Counted from the stretch's first letter, positions 41,996-54,378 are shown. The stretch is 64,000 nucleotides of DNA from Trichostrongylus colubriformis (GCA_963978905.1 OZ022258.1:36083282-36147281); one strand, 5' to 3'. Numbers and translations: made by a program. The notes: generated from the sequence alone by a model not told the origin.

Positions 41996-44900
41996 TCGTC
42001 GCTTCTACTACCGACGATAACACTCCAGTTAACCGCATTTACCGGACGGTAAAGATCAATGAAATTCCTACTCGTATGCGTCTTGATACGGGAGCTGATA
42101 TCACCTCACTGACACGGAAGGCCCATCAGGTCATGGTGAGCCGGTTTTTTGCATTTCATAGGGTCACATACATGAAGCAAAAAACCGGTCTCAAATTTGG
42201 CTAAATAGTTTTGGGAGCCCAGAAAATAGTTGTGGTTCGGTCTCCACTGAGGACAAGTTTTTGCATTTTTTCTAGTTTTCGTACTTTTGTGCTCATGTAA
42301 GACCATACGTGCAAAATATGTGCAAAATCGATTTTTGTTCTACCAGGGAACCGTTATCTCCAGTATTTTTGCGTACTAAGCGAATGATTGGTTCGGACCT
42401 GCCAGCGCTCATAACAGGGGAACTGGGCGTTTTCCCGCAAACTACGTGTGATTTTCATGCTCAGGGGATCGAACTACCCTAGGTAACGAGTTTTCAGCCT
42501 AATCGCGATTTGGACCCAAACTCGGAAAAGTGGACGACCGCTCTACTACTACTACTGCCATAGTAAAGAACACTCAACGAATGGAGGTCGGTAGCCCATA
42601 TAAGGAATTATTTGCTATCTTTTGTCATCGCATGGTGTTGTTAGGGGCAGTTCACTTGGAATGAGTTGATTCTGCACATGCTCTACTGCATTTAATCGAG
42701 GCTGTAAGTTGTTCGTCTGTACAAGTAGTGCAGTGACTGTGTGCCCATGTCCACCCCACTGTCTCGAGTTTGGGTCAAAATCTCAATTCGGATAGTATTC
42801 TGTATCTAGGGCTCATTGAGTCTCCTGAGCACGAATATCACACTAGTTTCGCACGAAAACGCCTGGCACGCGTGCTAGGGGCGCCGAAGGGTCCAAACAC
42901 CTTAACCACTAAAAGCTTGCAAATGAAGTTACTTTCGTGCACTAGCGACGAAAATTATAGTCATTTTGCATGTGCGCAAAGAGTATAGCGCTGGACAAAG
43001 AAAATTAAGAAAATGCAAAAGCGAAAACGTCGAGAGGACCTGAACCACAAACACCCCCACCACCGTGCCAATTCCAATCTATCCTACTATCCGTTCGGCC
43101 ATCCAACTACTGCAAGTACACTAACCCGTGCATCCCCTATCAGCTTTCTTTGCTTCGTTTAGCAGTTACCATAAGTGATTCGACATTTTTGAACGAGATC
43201 GCAGTGGTTTCGGCATAGGTTTGAAGACAGTCTTCTGATATGCATATACTGAACGCCGCAGCTGGAAAGCGCAAACTGGTCAAAATTGTTTCTTTTTGAG
43301 CAACTTTTGTCACTCATTTTCTGGGCCCCCCAAAACCTTTTAGCCGAATTCGAGACCAGTTTTTTGCTTCATGTATGTGACCCTATAAAATGCAAAAAAC
43401 CGTTTCGAAAAAGCTCACCATGACCTGATGGGCCTTCCTTGTGAGTTACAAGGATTGGTTCTCCATCGGTCGTCCAAAATAACAGCCGGCTCTATTCAAA
43501 CTCAAATCAGCCAACAACAAAGAGATCAACGTCCGTGATTTTCCAAATGCACTTTCGCCATAGAGAGCCACAGAGGAGAATGAAACTGTCACGTGGCCGA
43601 CACTACATCGCTTCTGGGAAAGGAGTGGATTACGCAAGTCAAACCACTCTTCAGTCGTCTCACTGGAGTCCTTACTTGCAACGCCGGTTCTGCCTCGACA
43701 CTTGCTGCGCTACGCAAGCCTCTCATCTCAAGACTCCAAAAGCAATTTGCTACTATGTTCACCCCAAGCCTAGGATGCTTCACAAGATCCAAGGTCTCCC
43801 TCAAACTCAAACCGAACACGACACCAGTCTTCCGCAGAGCCCTTCCCGTACCTTACGCTGTTCAACCACGTATTGCACAAGAAATCGACAGGTTGGTCGC
43901 TACCAACGTTCTGACACCGGTTGATCACTCCGACTGGGCGGCTCTCATTGTTGTTGTTCAGAAGAAAAATGGATCAATCCGCTTGTGTGCAGACTTCTCT
44001 ACAGGGTTGAACGATGCCCTAGAGCAACATCAACACCCACTCCCAACACCTGAGGACATCTTCGGCAAGTTGAATGGTGGACACTATTCCTCTCAACTGG
44101 ATCTTGCCGAGGTCTACTTTCAATTGGAAATGAATGAAGACTCTCGGCGCTTGCTGACGATCAACACACAGTGGACTTTTTCGTCTCAACCGATTACCTT
44201 TTGGGGTAAAATTAGCCCCAAGAATTTTCCAGCAACAGGTCGACACTTTATTCGCTGGACTGGAAGGTACCGCTGCGTACCTTGATGACATTATAGTGAC
44301 TGGAACTACCATAGATGAACACAACGAACGTTTGGAAGCACTATTTCGAAGAATCCATGAATATGGATTCCGGGTCCGTCTCGAGGAATGCTCATTTCTC
44401 CAAAATGAAACCCCTTACTTAGGCTTCATCATCAATGCCGACGGACGTCGCCCAGATCCGTGGAAGATAGAAGCAATCCATAGGATGCCACCCCCGAAGA
44501 ATGTCACCCAACTTCGCGCCTTCCTCGGGTTGATCAATTTCTATGGCACTTTCGTCAAGGAACTGCACAGTCTACGCGCTCCATTGGACGTCTTCACGAA
44601 GAAGGATGTTAGCTACTCATGGACACCAGAGTACCAGTCTGCCTTTGACCGTATCAAAGCAACACTCAACCCGGACCTCCTCTTGACCCATTACGACCCA
44701 AAACTGCCGATTATTGTTGCTGCAGATGCTTCCAATCATGGAGTCGGAGCTGTCCTCTCGCACAGATTTCTCAACGGATCCGAAAAAGCCATTTGTCATG
44801 CAAGCCGTACGCTGACACCAGCACAGAAAAGGTATAGCCAAATTGAGAAGGAAGCCTTGCCATCATCTTTGCAGTTCAGGAATGCTTCCGAAAATTGAGA

Positions 44901-46430
44901 CCAGCGGCTTGTGGTCCGTTTTTAGGGTAAAGTGATGTCCATGTATGAAACGATGAAAGAGAGTGCCAGTTTATAGTGCTAATCGATTGCAACGATGGGC
45001 CACTATACTGCTGAACTACGACTTCAACATAGAATATGTCAAAGCAAGTGATTTTGGACAAGCTGATGCACCGTCACGTCTTATGATGTCACATTCGCCG
45101 GAACCAGAAGATAGAGTTATTGTGGCTATCGATGCTGAGATCATTGCAGAAATACAGGACAACTGCAATCACCTGCCAGTTTCTTTCGAAGCTATCCAGT
45201 TTGCAACTGCCGCTGATCGTGTTCTAACACAAGTGGCAGCTCAGACTCGTTCTGGACGTTGGCCCGAGTTGGATCGCAACTCCCTACTATGGCCCATCGA
45301 GTACTTCATGCGCTCCACAAAGCACATCCAGGACAAACAAGGATGAAAATGCTCGCTCGCAGTTTTGTCTATTGGCCGTCAATAGATACAGATATAGAGA
45401 ACCTTGTCAGAAATTGTAACATCTGCGCGAAATTCGCCAAAAATTCTGTAAAGGCAGAACTTCAATCGTGGCCAAAACCTACAACCCCTTGGTCTCGAGT
45501 ACACGTCGATTTGCCGGACCTCTCGACGGTATCTCCTACCTTGTCATAGTAGACGCCCATTCGAAATGGGCCGAGATAATTCGGATGGACCCAGTCTCCA
45601 CATCTTCGACGATCCGGTCTTTGACCAGAATCTTCGCACAATTCGGAAACCCTCAGACCCTCATCACCGACAACGGTACACAGTTCACATCGATGTTATT
45701 CACAAACTTCTGCAAAACCCGTGGAATCAAGCATCTCCGTTCTCCTCCTTTCCACCCACAGAGCAATAGCCAAGTTGAGCGATTTGTAGATACCTTTTAA
45801 AGAGGATTAGCCGAACTAATGAGCGAGGAACGAATAACAGACGCTCTTCAAGCCTTCCTTATGGCCTACCATTCGACTCCCTGCCCATCCACTACAAATC
45901 ACCTTTTCCCAGCTGAAAACTTTTTGGGTCGTCGACTTTGCCCCGAACTCAATCTTATGATGCCACCGATTGACGACAACACAGGACAACGCGACGTCAA
46001 TATGGAAGAGCAGTTCAATAGACGTCATGGTTCGACGCCGCTTTTTCGATGTCGATGATGCTGTTTATGCAAGAGACTATCGCGGACCGAAAGATACTTG
46101 GACGCCTGGTATTATTGTCCAACGCCTCGAAAACGTCATCCATCGCGTTCGCTGTGAAGGTTTACTGTGGACACGACATGTGAACCAATTTAGACCACGC
46201 GATCATACTGCCACTGTGGACCATTTGAAGGACGTTTTCGACCTCAATTCCCTACCCGCCACTACTACCCCCGATATACAGTGGACGACAGTCCCACGCC
46301 TACTTCCCACACTCAGTCTTCGCTGGAAAGCAACTCTTCACCTCTTACGACGACCTTGCCTATATCCGTTCTACGCTCGTCACGTATTCGCCATGCACCA
46401 CATCGAATCAACGGGGATCTAAAGAAGAAA
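41989..46430 (+). pseudogene. Gypsy B pol remnant, interrupted in the protease
   Basis: Protease reads MRLDTGADITSLTRKA (active DTG) and is cut at 42116 by a DNA element; pol resumes after 43438. Reverse transcriptase spans 43593-44290 with a frameshift near 44230 before an intact YLDD box (44278-44289). RNase H spans about 44640-45070 with a break near 44890. Integrase spans 45259-46058, with VHVDLPD, VIVDAHSKWAEII, LITDNGTQFTS and HPQSNSQVERF kept but spread over two frames. The C-terminal integrase extension follows at 45970-46422. Confidence 0.87.
42116..43438. mobile_element. Non-autonomous DNA element with about 115-bp terminal inverted repeats
   Basis: The left end GGAAGGCCCATCAGGTCATG (to about 42230) is matched in reverse at about 43325-43438, including GGGTCACATACATGAAGCAA in both. 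The 1323-bp insert splits the Gypsy B protease. The interior has no transposase; an inner inverted pair (GGACCCAAACTCGG / CGAGTTTGGGTCA) occurs near 42510 and 42770. No exact flanking duplication could be found, so the class (Mutator-like or other) stays open. Confidence 0.75.
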
Positions 46431-46458
46431 TCTTATGATTTGAACTCAAAAGGGGAGG

Positions 46459-46651
46459 TGTTACAGGGCTCATGTGCACGAATGAAACTTATGTCTGTAA
46501 TCCATGGCCGTGATCTGATACACATATTGTTTTGATCATGACCGTATATAAGCATCTCTCTCGCAGTAAGGTTCAGTTTTATTGTGGAATTCACTGTCCA
46601 GCATAAAGGTCTACCGACTCAACTCTTCTTGCCGTCTATACATCCACAACA
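46459..46651 (+). repeat. Gypsy B 3' LTR
   Basis: 193 bp, TGTTACAGGGCTCATGTGCA to CATCCACAACA, about 93-95% identical by eye to the 5' LTR. The same TATATAAGCATC box occurs near 46545. Confidence 0.92.
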
Positions 46652-46783
46652 GATGGTATCATAATTGTTATCATCACAAACAAGGATAAATGCCTTGTGG
46701 AGGGTAGGGTGCAGTCTATTCCTGCCTTCGTTCTGCTGGTTGCCGGCCATCAATAAAGCTCTACACCATCATTGGTCACAACA
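46652..46783 (+). repeat. Gypsy C 5' LTR, remainder
   Basis: Starts with the duplicated GATGG and continues GATGGTATCATAATTGTTAT to GGTCACAACA, matching 51050-51175. It includes CAATAAAG as poly(A) signal and ATAAATGCC as a possible TATA region. Confidence 0.88.
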
Positions 46784-46829
46784 TCTCTTGGCGATCAGGA
46801 TACAGAATCACGTGTGCAGCTGTTGAAGA

Positions 46830-49800
46830 TGATGTCGGATGGAAGCATGCCCGACGCTATTATCACCGGTCAGTCCTCAATATCAGTTCAGGTTCAGGAG
46901 AGGTTCTAGACTAGATCAGACATATCCTAAAGATGCAATCCCAGCAACTGGACATGATGCAGAACCTGCAGTCACAGCAACTAGAAATGATGCACAACAT
47001 TTTGACTCGAATGGCCGAAAACAAATGTGTGACAACAACTTCGCCTTCAACTTCGATTCTAGCGGACCCATATGGTGATCTCATTAAAGACATTCCAAAC
47101 TTCGTATACGATGTCGAAGACGATGAAGCTTTTGAAACATGGTTCAAACATGGTTTTGGACCTGTCATAGATGACCGTGGTTGTACGTTGTCAGATGATA
47201 GGAAACGCAACCTAATCATGGACAAACTGGATAAATCCACTCACAAGACGTATTCCGAACACGTCTTACCCCTCAAACCTAAGGATATTGATTTTCTATG
47301 ACGATCTAAAATCTGACGAAACTGTTTGGACCAAAAAAACCCTCATTCGTCGATGCTTCAAATTTTTGCAAAAAAGTGTTCTCCGTTGACTAGCTCATAT
47401 ATATCATATCGTGATTTCGGGAACACGATAAAGAAGAAGTTGGAGGAACCGTAATGAAAGATGTGGACAATGACTCGCTAAAGTTTCTCGTATTCATTGC
47501 CGGCCTCACCGACTCTTCACATTCTGAAATGCGCCTTCGACTTTTGAATCGTCTCAACCGGATGGATGGAAGCGAACCACCCCCAGTTTTAGATGACTTC
47601 ATAAACGAATGTGAAACATTTGTCCTACGCTCCGACAATCGCACGATGGAGCAGAAGGAAGTCAATGCCGCTCATTGGAAACAAACGATGGCAAAGAAAT
47701 GGCGCCCTTCAAGAAGCGCCCGGACACGGAAAGATTCTTTTTCGCGGAACCAGCTTCCCAAGTCCAAGTCACATTCTGACTCACACAAGAAGGCTAACTT
47801 ATCGAGGCGAAAGACTAGAAACAAGAACACAAAGCAGCACCGTTGCAAACAAATTGCGATAACACCACAGGACTCTAGAACATTCGTGAATGTATGTATC
47901 AATGATAAACATAAGCGTCTACAACTTTACACAGGAGCCGATATCACAATGATTCCGCGCAAAACTTGGAATCTGTTGGATCACCCAAGTTAGATCAGAT
48001 AACAGTTCCCGTCAAGACAGCGGATGGTTCTCTCATGAACATTCTTGGACGTTTCGATGCCGAGTTCATTATATACGATCGACATTACAAACCAAATTAC
48101 GGACGCGGAAGCTTTACGTAACCAGATCGACAAATTTGCTTGGATCGGAATGGTGCTCCGAAATGGCCATCGACCTGTATATTATCAGAAGAGACCCGTA
48201 CCGTTTGCGTCACAAGCAGCTGTCGATACTGAAATTGACCGCTTACTCAAGGAAGGTGTCCTTTCCCCTGTCGACCATTCCAATTGGGCCGCTCCCATAG
48301 TAATGGTAAAGAAGAGAAACGGCACCATACGAATTTGCGTCGATTTTTCAACAGGTCTCAATGGAGCGCTGATGCCCAATCAGCACCCTCTTCCTACAAT
48401 CGAAGAGATTTTCACAAAACTGAACAACGGTCAGTTTTTCTCTCAGATCGATCTTGCCGACGCCTATCTACAAGTGGAGATTGATGAAAATTCCAAAGAA
48501 CTCCTCACGATAAATACTCATCGAGGATCTCTTCACTATAACAGACTTCCTTTTGAAGTGAAGTCAATTTTTCAACAAGTAATAAATTCAATGATCAGCG
48601 GCCTTCCCGGCGTCGCTGCATATCTGGACGATATCGTCGTTACCGGAAAGCCACAGGAAGAACATAGTCGGAATTTGGAAGCTTTGTTCTTAAGAATGGC
48701 AGACTACGGTTTCCGTGTGCGCCTAGCCAAATGCAACTTTATGATGTCCACAATACGATATTTGGACAATATCGTAGACAAAGACGGACGACGACCAGAC
48801 CCTGAGAAGGTGCAAGCTATAACTGAAATGCCAGTTCCGAAAGATAAAAATCAACTCCGCTCACTTCTCGGAATGATAAGGTATTACAGCGCATTTATCG
48901 CATTTATCAAAGACATGCGTCGTATACTCCCCCCCCCCCCCCATGGATGCTCTGCTGAAGAAGAATACTCCATGTATTTGGTCCACTGGATGTCAAGAAG
49001 CTTTTCAAAAATCCAAGGCATTCTGACTTCACCTCTGCTGCTCACTCACTACAACCCCATGTTATAACTCACTGTAGCAGCTGACGCATCTGACTATGGT
49101 ATTGGAGCAGTTATTCTACATCGTTTCCCTGATGGGACGGAAAAAAGCAATATACCATACTAGTAGAAGCTTAACAGATGCAGGAAAGAAATATGCGCAA
49201 ATCGAGAAAGAAGAACTCGCATTAGTGTGTGCCGTTTGAAAGTTCCATCGATATCTGTTCGGACGACACTTTACTCTTCTCACCGACCACAAGCCACTCG
49301 TCACGATTTTCGCCAACAAAAATGGAATACCAGTCTACGCAGCAAATCGCTTCATTCGTTGGCCCCTCATACTTCTTAATTACGATTTCAAAATCGAATA
49401 CAAAAAGACCTCAGATTTCGGACAAGCCGACGCACTCTAGCGACTTATTGCTGAAAACAGGACTCCTCTTGGAGATGTCGTCATTGGACAAGCTGTACGA
49501 GACGTGGACGCCACATGCCGCACTGTCAGCTACGCCTTGCCAGTCTCAATTGAGACAGTGGCTAAAGAAAGTTTGAAGGATGAAATTCTGAAGAACGTCA
49601 TGGAGTACGTTCGCAATGATAGATGGCCCACCAACTTTCACAGAGCGAATCGCTCTACTACGCTCTTCGCTTTTCTCTATCACTACAGTATGATTGTCTC
49701 TTCTTTGGACCAAGAGTCGTAATCCCCTCCGTACTACGCCATCGTGTTCTGAAGCTTCTTCACGAAGGTCATCCCGGAGTAACGCGAATGAAATCACTCG

Positions 49801-50866
49801 CGAGGTGTTACGTTTACTGGTCGAATATCACAAAAGAAATCAAGCAATTCATTCGAAACTGTCACGAATGTCAGGAAGCAGCCAAAGCACCAGTGAAGAC
49901 TGAGTTATTTTCCTGGCCGTTTGAAACGAAACCATGTTCTCGAGTGCATATTGATTATGCTGGACCAATCGACGGAAAGATGTTTCTTATTTTGATCGAT
50001 TCTTTCTCCAAATGGCCCGAAGTATTCGAAATAATGACGACAAGTAGAGCAACGATAAGGCAACTTAACCACCTATTCTCTCAATTCGGTATTCCGGAAC
50101 GGAAACATTGGTATCCGACAACGCAACACAACGCAACACAATCAAAGAGTTCGCGAAATTCTGACAAAGTCGAGGAATCACACTTATTCGATCTCCAACT
50201 ATTCATCCACAGTCTAATGGACATGCTGAGAAGTTCGTGGACACGCTCAAAGCTACTTTCAGGAAAGAAGGATCGACAGCTGAAGAATTACAGAAATTCC
50301 TTCTAGCATACCGTCGAGCACCTTGTTCCTCATTATCTGGAGGTCGATCACCGGCAGAAAACTTCTTAGGAAGGAAGCTTCGCAATCCTCTTACTATGCT
50401 CAACACACCGTCGATTCTGACCACTACACGGAACAAAACGATGGAGAAACAATTCAACCGCCACCATTGCACCCGTGCGAAAACATTCAAACCAAATCAA
50501 ATCGTTTGGACACGCGATTTTCGTGGAGAAAAGAGATGGATACCTGGGAGAGTAATCGCTCGTTTCGGTCACGCAGTATATGACGTAGAGATAAATAGTA
50601 CGGTTCATCGACGTCATGCTAACCAAATGCGACCCAATGCCCCAGCCTACCCCACCGATCCATCCTCAGATGACCGTGTCGTTCCCACACCACTATCAAC
50701 ACGTAATCGTACCAAACCTCCGACAGCTGAATTCTCAGCTGCACAGGTCAAACACTCACCTATGCCTGACACCCACCCTGATACGGATCCCTCCAAGACA
50801 CCACCTCAAATGGCTACCGATTACCACACAAAGCCACACCAAATGTCTTCACCAACACCAGAATAG
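46830..50866 (+). pseudogene. Gypsy C gag-pol remnant
   Basis: Gag starts near 46830, has an early stop and continues from 46933 (MDKLDKSTHKTYSEHVLPLK and later FIAGLTDSSHSEMRLRLLNR). The protease site at about 47935 reads LYTGADITMIP, Tyr replacing the catalytic Asp. Reverse transcriptase is open for 340 codons (48045-49067) with YLDDIVVTG at 48621. RNase H follows across 49070-49440. Integrase has its His/Cys finger (HPGVTRMK, CHECQ, 49760-49880) and VHIDYAGPIDGK, but the second Asp region (about 50100) is scrambled. A C-run near 48931 and several stops break the frame. Confidence 0.87.
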
Positions 50867-51010
50867 ACAAGCGCCCTCAACGTTAACGACGTACATCGGA
50901 TCATCCGCAGATCAATCCGTCGAAGAATCTTACTCAAGACGTCGCCCGTGACTGATCAGATGAATGTACATTGTGTTGTTAAATTGCCTACATTCATCTT
51001 AAGGGGGAGG

Positions 51011-51175
51011 TGTTGCAGATATGGCACCATATCTGTTATTTACTAGGATGGTATCATAATTGTTATCATCACAAACAAGTATAAATGCCTTGTGGAGAGT
51101 AGGGTGCAGTCTGTTCCTGCCTTCGATCTGGTGGTTGCCGGTCATCAATAAAGTACACCATCAGTGGTCACAACA
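51011..51175 (+). repeat. Gypsy C 3' LTR
   Basis: 165 bp, TGTTGCAGATATGGCACCAT to GTGGTCACAACA, preceded by the polypurine tract. It is the intact counterpart of the interrupted 5' LTR and differs by about a dozen positions. Confidence 0.9.
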
Positions 51176-51180
51176 AATCC

Positions 51181-51418
51181 CTTCATTTCTTTCAAGGTGC
51201 AACATTGTAGCCGACCGCATGTAATGCGTTCGGAGCTTCTCTAAAGTGGTCCTGAAGCTGCTCAATTTTTCCAGCGAATGGTGAACAGGCGACAGCTTGA
51301 CGATGATTGCCTCGAATTGCTTGATCCGGGCGGTGATCGCGGAAGCGAATTCGTCGAATTGGATACGAACTGAATCGCTCACATGGTCGCGCGTTTTCAG
51401 AAGCTCCGTCTGTAGGAA
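51181..51418 (-). pseudogene. Older coding segment disrupted by Gypsy C
   Basis: On the minus strand the frame runs from about 51418 (a TTTCCTACAG acceptor-like site just upstream) through SDSVRIQFDEFASAITARI and KQFEAIIVKLSPVHHSLEKL to the C insertion site. It stays in phase across the removed insert into 40752-40654. The composition suggests a helical gag-like or filament-like protein. Not identified. Confidence 0.4.
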
Positions 51419-51429
51419 ATCGTCGCCGA

Positions 51430-52390
51430 GCAGAGGTTAGAGTTTAACCATTTTCAGTGATTAAATCTCCGCATAGGCCTGTCGGTTATTTGTGGGCTCA
51501 GATTTTGAAAATTGGGGTATTCAACGAGATCAATTTAATACTTGAAAGTCATTGGTGATCGATCAATTTTGGTATACTGTATAATTTCACTTATTGTATT
51601 GCAGACATAACGAGGCCGAAGGTCACCCAGATGCCATCAAGATGGCAGTGGCAACGGCACCGCACATCGCGGTAATTCAGGGTACTAACAGCAGAACAAT
51701 TAGTGGGACCGATACATTCGTTGTGGCAGCTACTGCTGCTGATATCAGTGTTACTTTCCAGTGTTCTTTTATAAAGTTGAGAAGCGGTCTGATATCCGCT
51801 ATCTCAAACCTTGCAGCCGGTGGATATGATGCGATACGAAAGTATCTGCTTTATTCAATGTTGAGTTACCATCCTTCATTTCATGGAAGACGACAATTCT
51901 TTCCATAGCTATATTTGCTTCTTTGTCATGGCAAACTATGTATCAGTTCTTTTGAATATCTGCATATTTAATATTGAGGTCCGCAGCGCTTGTTTCTTTC
52001 TTCAAATCGCATTAATTTGAAAAATTTTTCGTTACCTCCTCACACTGTGTTGTGATCCAAAACCACATTTCAGGTTTGAAAATCTTTCTGAACATGGTTC
52101 CTTTGCTAACAATTATTTATTTCTTGGCAAGAAATTTTGTTCTGGACCCCTTCTATGCAGAAGGGGTAACCTGCTGCTAACCTCGGTGGAACCAAGGTGA
52201 GCAGTCCAGTGTCTGAATTTCGGCTTAGTTGGTTCTCTGATTTAAGTTGTACCGGATCGCAAATATGAGCAGGATAAGCTGTAACTTTAAGTTGTAGAAT
52301 GCTTTCAGGCCTTTGATGACGATGAAATTGTAGAAACGTCAGGCAAAATAAAAATTCCACCATAACAAACCTGTACGGCAGAAAACAAAC
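51430..52390. other. Unassigned stretch with one open frame (51594-51908)
   Basis: The frame (GHPDAIKMAVATAPHIAVIQ, then VTFQCSFIKLRSGLISAISN) starts just after a TATTGCAG acceptor-like site near 51603, but no partner exon was found. Between 52106 and 52363 a minus-strand frame includes VPPRLAAGYPFCIEGVQNK, of unknown origin. Confidence 0.25.
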
Positions 52391-52395
52391 ACTAT

Positions 52396-53422
52396 CATGC
52401 TTTCGACAGAGTTTCTCATCCTGAGCTTTTTTTGAAACTCATCATGGTCGCCATTCATCCGAGGAGAGTAGCTTGGATTGATGCCTTTCTTACTGATGGA
52501 GTTTTTCTTATTCAGGTGGACTCAAGGCTCTCTGAACTTGAAACAGTGGACAGTGGTGTGTCCTAAAGTGGAGTATTATTCCCAATCTTTTTCAATATAT
52601 TCACCTTTGAGCTGCGTTCAATAGTTATTGCCAAAGGAATTAATGTGTTGCTTTTGCTGGCGATTCCGAACTGTGGCACCCATTTCTATCTCAGTCGGAC
52701 AAAGAACTATTACAAGAAACCATTAACGTTGTCATCAGTTAGGCCGTACAATGGAAACTACCCATGTCTGTGAGAAATACCTAAGATTTTCCATTTGGGA
52801 AAGGTTCCCATTAGCGCTACTCACTTGAAAGACGGTTTGCAGTTGGGTGAAGTAGATCAAAGATCTTGGCTTTTTCGTTCGAAGTGACTTGCTGACTGGT
52901 TTTGATGACCACAGTCTTAAAATTGCTGCCATCATGGTGTTGATGCTCAATATGTTCGGAGCTCTTTCAACTAGGGATTCTTTGATACTTCTCAGAACTT
53001 TCAAAACAAGCATAAGGTCGATGATGGAATATGACGGTGGTATTCTGTTCACACAAGGTAAAGCTGATTAACGCTATAGAAAGAGTGCAGAACAGTTTCA
53101 CAGGAAAGCTTCTCAAATGCGCAATAGGGTTCAATTATGATCAGATACAGTCCATTTCAGGAAAACTGATTGCACGTGTCCTACGGACTTGTATGAATAT
53201 GTATCAAACTCTCTCAATTCCCGCAGCCCGCCACACACTCACTCTCGCCACATACTCTCACTCTCGCCATTCACCCAATTCCATGGGAAACGCCCAAACA
53301 GTTTTTTCATGGACATACCTAGTTGCAGAGTGCGTCTCGGCCTTGAGACTCTAGCTCTCAGAAGGAGAAGATTTGACTTATTCACGTTTTTCAAAACTTT
53401 TTACGGTCATGCTAGGCTCTAA
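52396..53422 (+). pseudogene. CR1-like LINE reverse transcriptase fragment
   Basis: Reading across frames, AFDRVSHPELFLKLI, IHPRRVAWIDAFLTDG and VDSRLSELETVDSGVS correspond to reverse transcriptase motifs (catalytic FDRV, and the region before the second Asp box, here missing or mutated near 52640). RSMMEYDGGILFTQ, NAIERVQNSFTGKLLKCAIG and LGLETLALRRRRFDL match the C-terminal tail of CR1/Jockey-group LINEs. Many frameshifts and no intact domain. It ends in about 100 bp of related tail. Confidence 0.75.
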
Positions 53423-53680
53423 CCCAACAGCTTTCCAGCAGTGAGAGAGTCCAAAGCCAGGGGTGGTTTCGCAAAAATTTCTTGCCGCCTTAAATACAAT
53501 ATTAGGCATCATTCCTTTGTAATTAGAATTTGCATGGAATTTGACGGACTGATTAGGTTGGAGATTGTCGCAAGGAAATTAAATTTGTCCAAGGCAGCAC
53601 TGGACAAGTATCTCACGTCACAGGGTATAATCTGTTTTTTTGGTGTAATCATTCAACTCTGCGCTTGGAATCAACTCTGG

Positions 53681-53890
53681 GGCGGAGGTGGTGTAGTGAC
53701 AGGTGGCGCGCACCCCACTCTCATGGTGCCGGGATCAAATCCCGCATCAACGCCCGCCCAGGCCAACCAAGCCTTCCATCCCTCCGGGGTCGGTAAATTG
53801 GTACCAGACTCGTCTGGGAGGATAAAAGCACTGACTTGTACATCGGCTGGCCACCGCAAGTCATTGTATAGGCCACATCACATTCACTAG
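53681..53890 (+). mobile_element. tRNA-derived SINE, copy 1
   Basis: GGTGGTGTAGTGACAGGTGG (A-box region) and GGGATCAAATCCCGC (B box) form a tRNA-like head, followed by a unique body with GGTCGGTAAATTGGTACCAG and ATCGGCTGGCCACCGCA. A second copy in opposite orientation lies at 58781-58978. Confidence 0.75.
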
Positions 53891-54164
53891 CCATCACGAT
53901 TCAGAATGGAACTAGAATGTGCGGCGCATCCCACAGAAGGGATTGATTAACGCCAAAAACTTTATCCTTTATCCTTTCAATCATTCAACTCATTCACTTT
54001 GCACTATAATGTTGAAGTCACGCATTTTGATATGTTGTTCAAGGTATGTTAGCTGATTGTCATCACACGGGCTAGCTTACATTAAAAACAACAAACAACG
54101 ACGACAGTACTCTTGCTCTGCCATTGTGTGTCACTGTTGTCACTGCTAATTTTTGTTGGTTGTC
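53891..54164. other. No recognisable gene
   Basis: Short spacer between the SINE and the large inverted repeat. Confidence 0.5.
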
Positions 54165-54378
54165 GCTACTCACGCATCGCGTGAGTCCTCTAGAATCTTA
54201 TATCTTCTTCAGTGAATATTTCCAAAAATAGGGTGATTCAGTTATCCATCCGGAAATTTCAGCTTTCCTCTCATACCATGCAAAACAATAATACGCAGCA
54301 GATTTTTCCGATCCATTATCAGGGTCTCTGACGTCGTCTTTCGCCAAAACAAGTTGTTAAGCGCGCGGGTTTGACATA

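Larger units (their letters stand above)
40798..46651 (+). mobile_element. Ty3/Gypsy retrotransposon B, inserted in the 5' LTR of C
   Basis: LTRs 40798-40991 and 46459-46651 enclose a gag-pol body on the plus strand. GATGG is duplicated exactly on both sides (40793-40797, 46652-46656). The primer-binding site TGGCGATCAGTTACTAC starts at 40994, and the polypurine tract AAAAGGGGAGG precedes the right LTR. The 5854-bp length includes a 1.3-kb DNA element at 42116-43438; without it B is about 4.5 kb. Confidence 0.92.
40758..51175 (+). mobile_element. Ty3/Gypsy retrotransposon C, split by element B
   Basis: Left LTR 40758-40797 continues at 46652-46783; right LTR is 51011-51175. Element B sits inside the left LTR. 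Flanks AATAC (40753-40757) and AATCC (51176-51180) fit a 5-bp target duplication with one change. The primer-binding site starts TGGCGATCAGG at about 46788, and the polypurine tract AAGGGGGAGG (51001-51010) abuts the right LTR. The gag-pol remnant spans 46830-50866. Confidence 0.88.

Noticed and set aside
48929..48944. Poly-C run as a functional element
   Set aside because: It sits within the RNase H approach of a dead Gypsy pol and most likely is a homopolymer expansion or sequencing slip that shifts the frame.
48045..49067. A 340-codon frame as a host gene
   Set aside because: It carries YLDDIVVTG and Ty3/Gypsy reverse transcriptase order and lies between the LTRs of element C.
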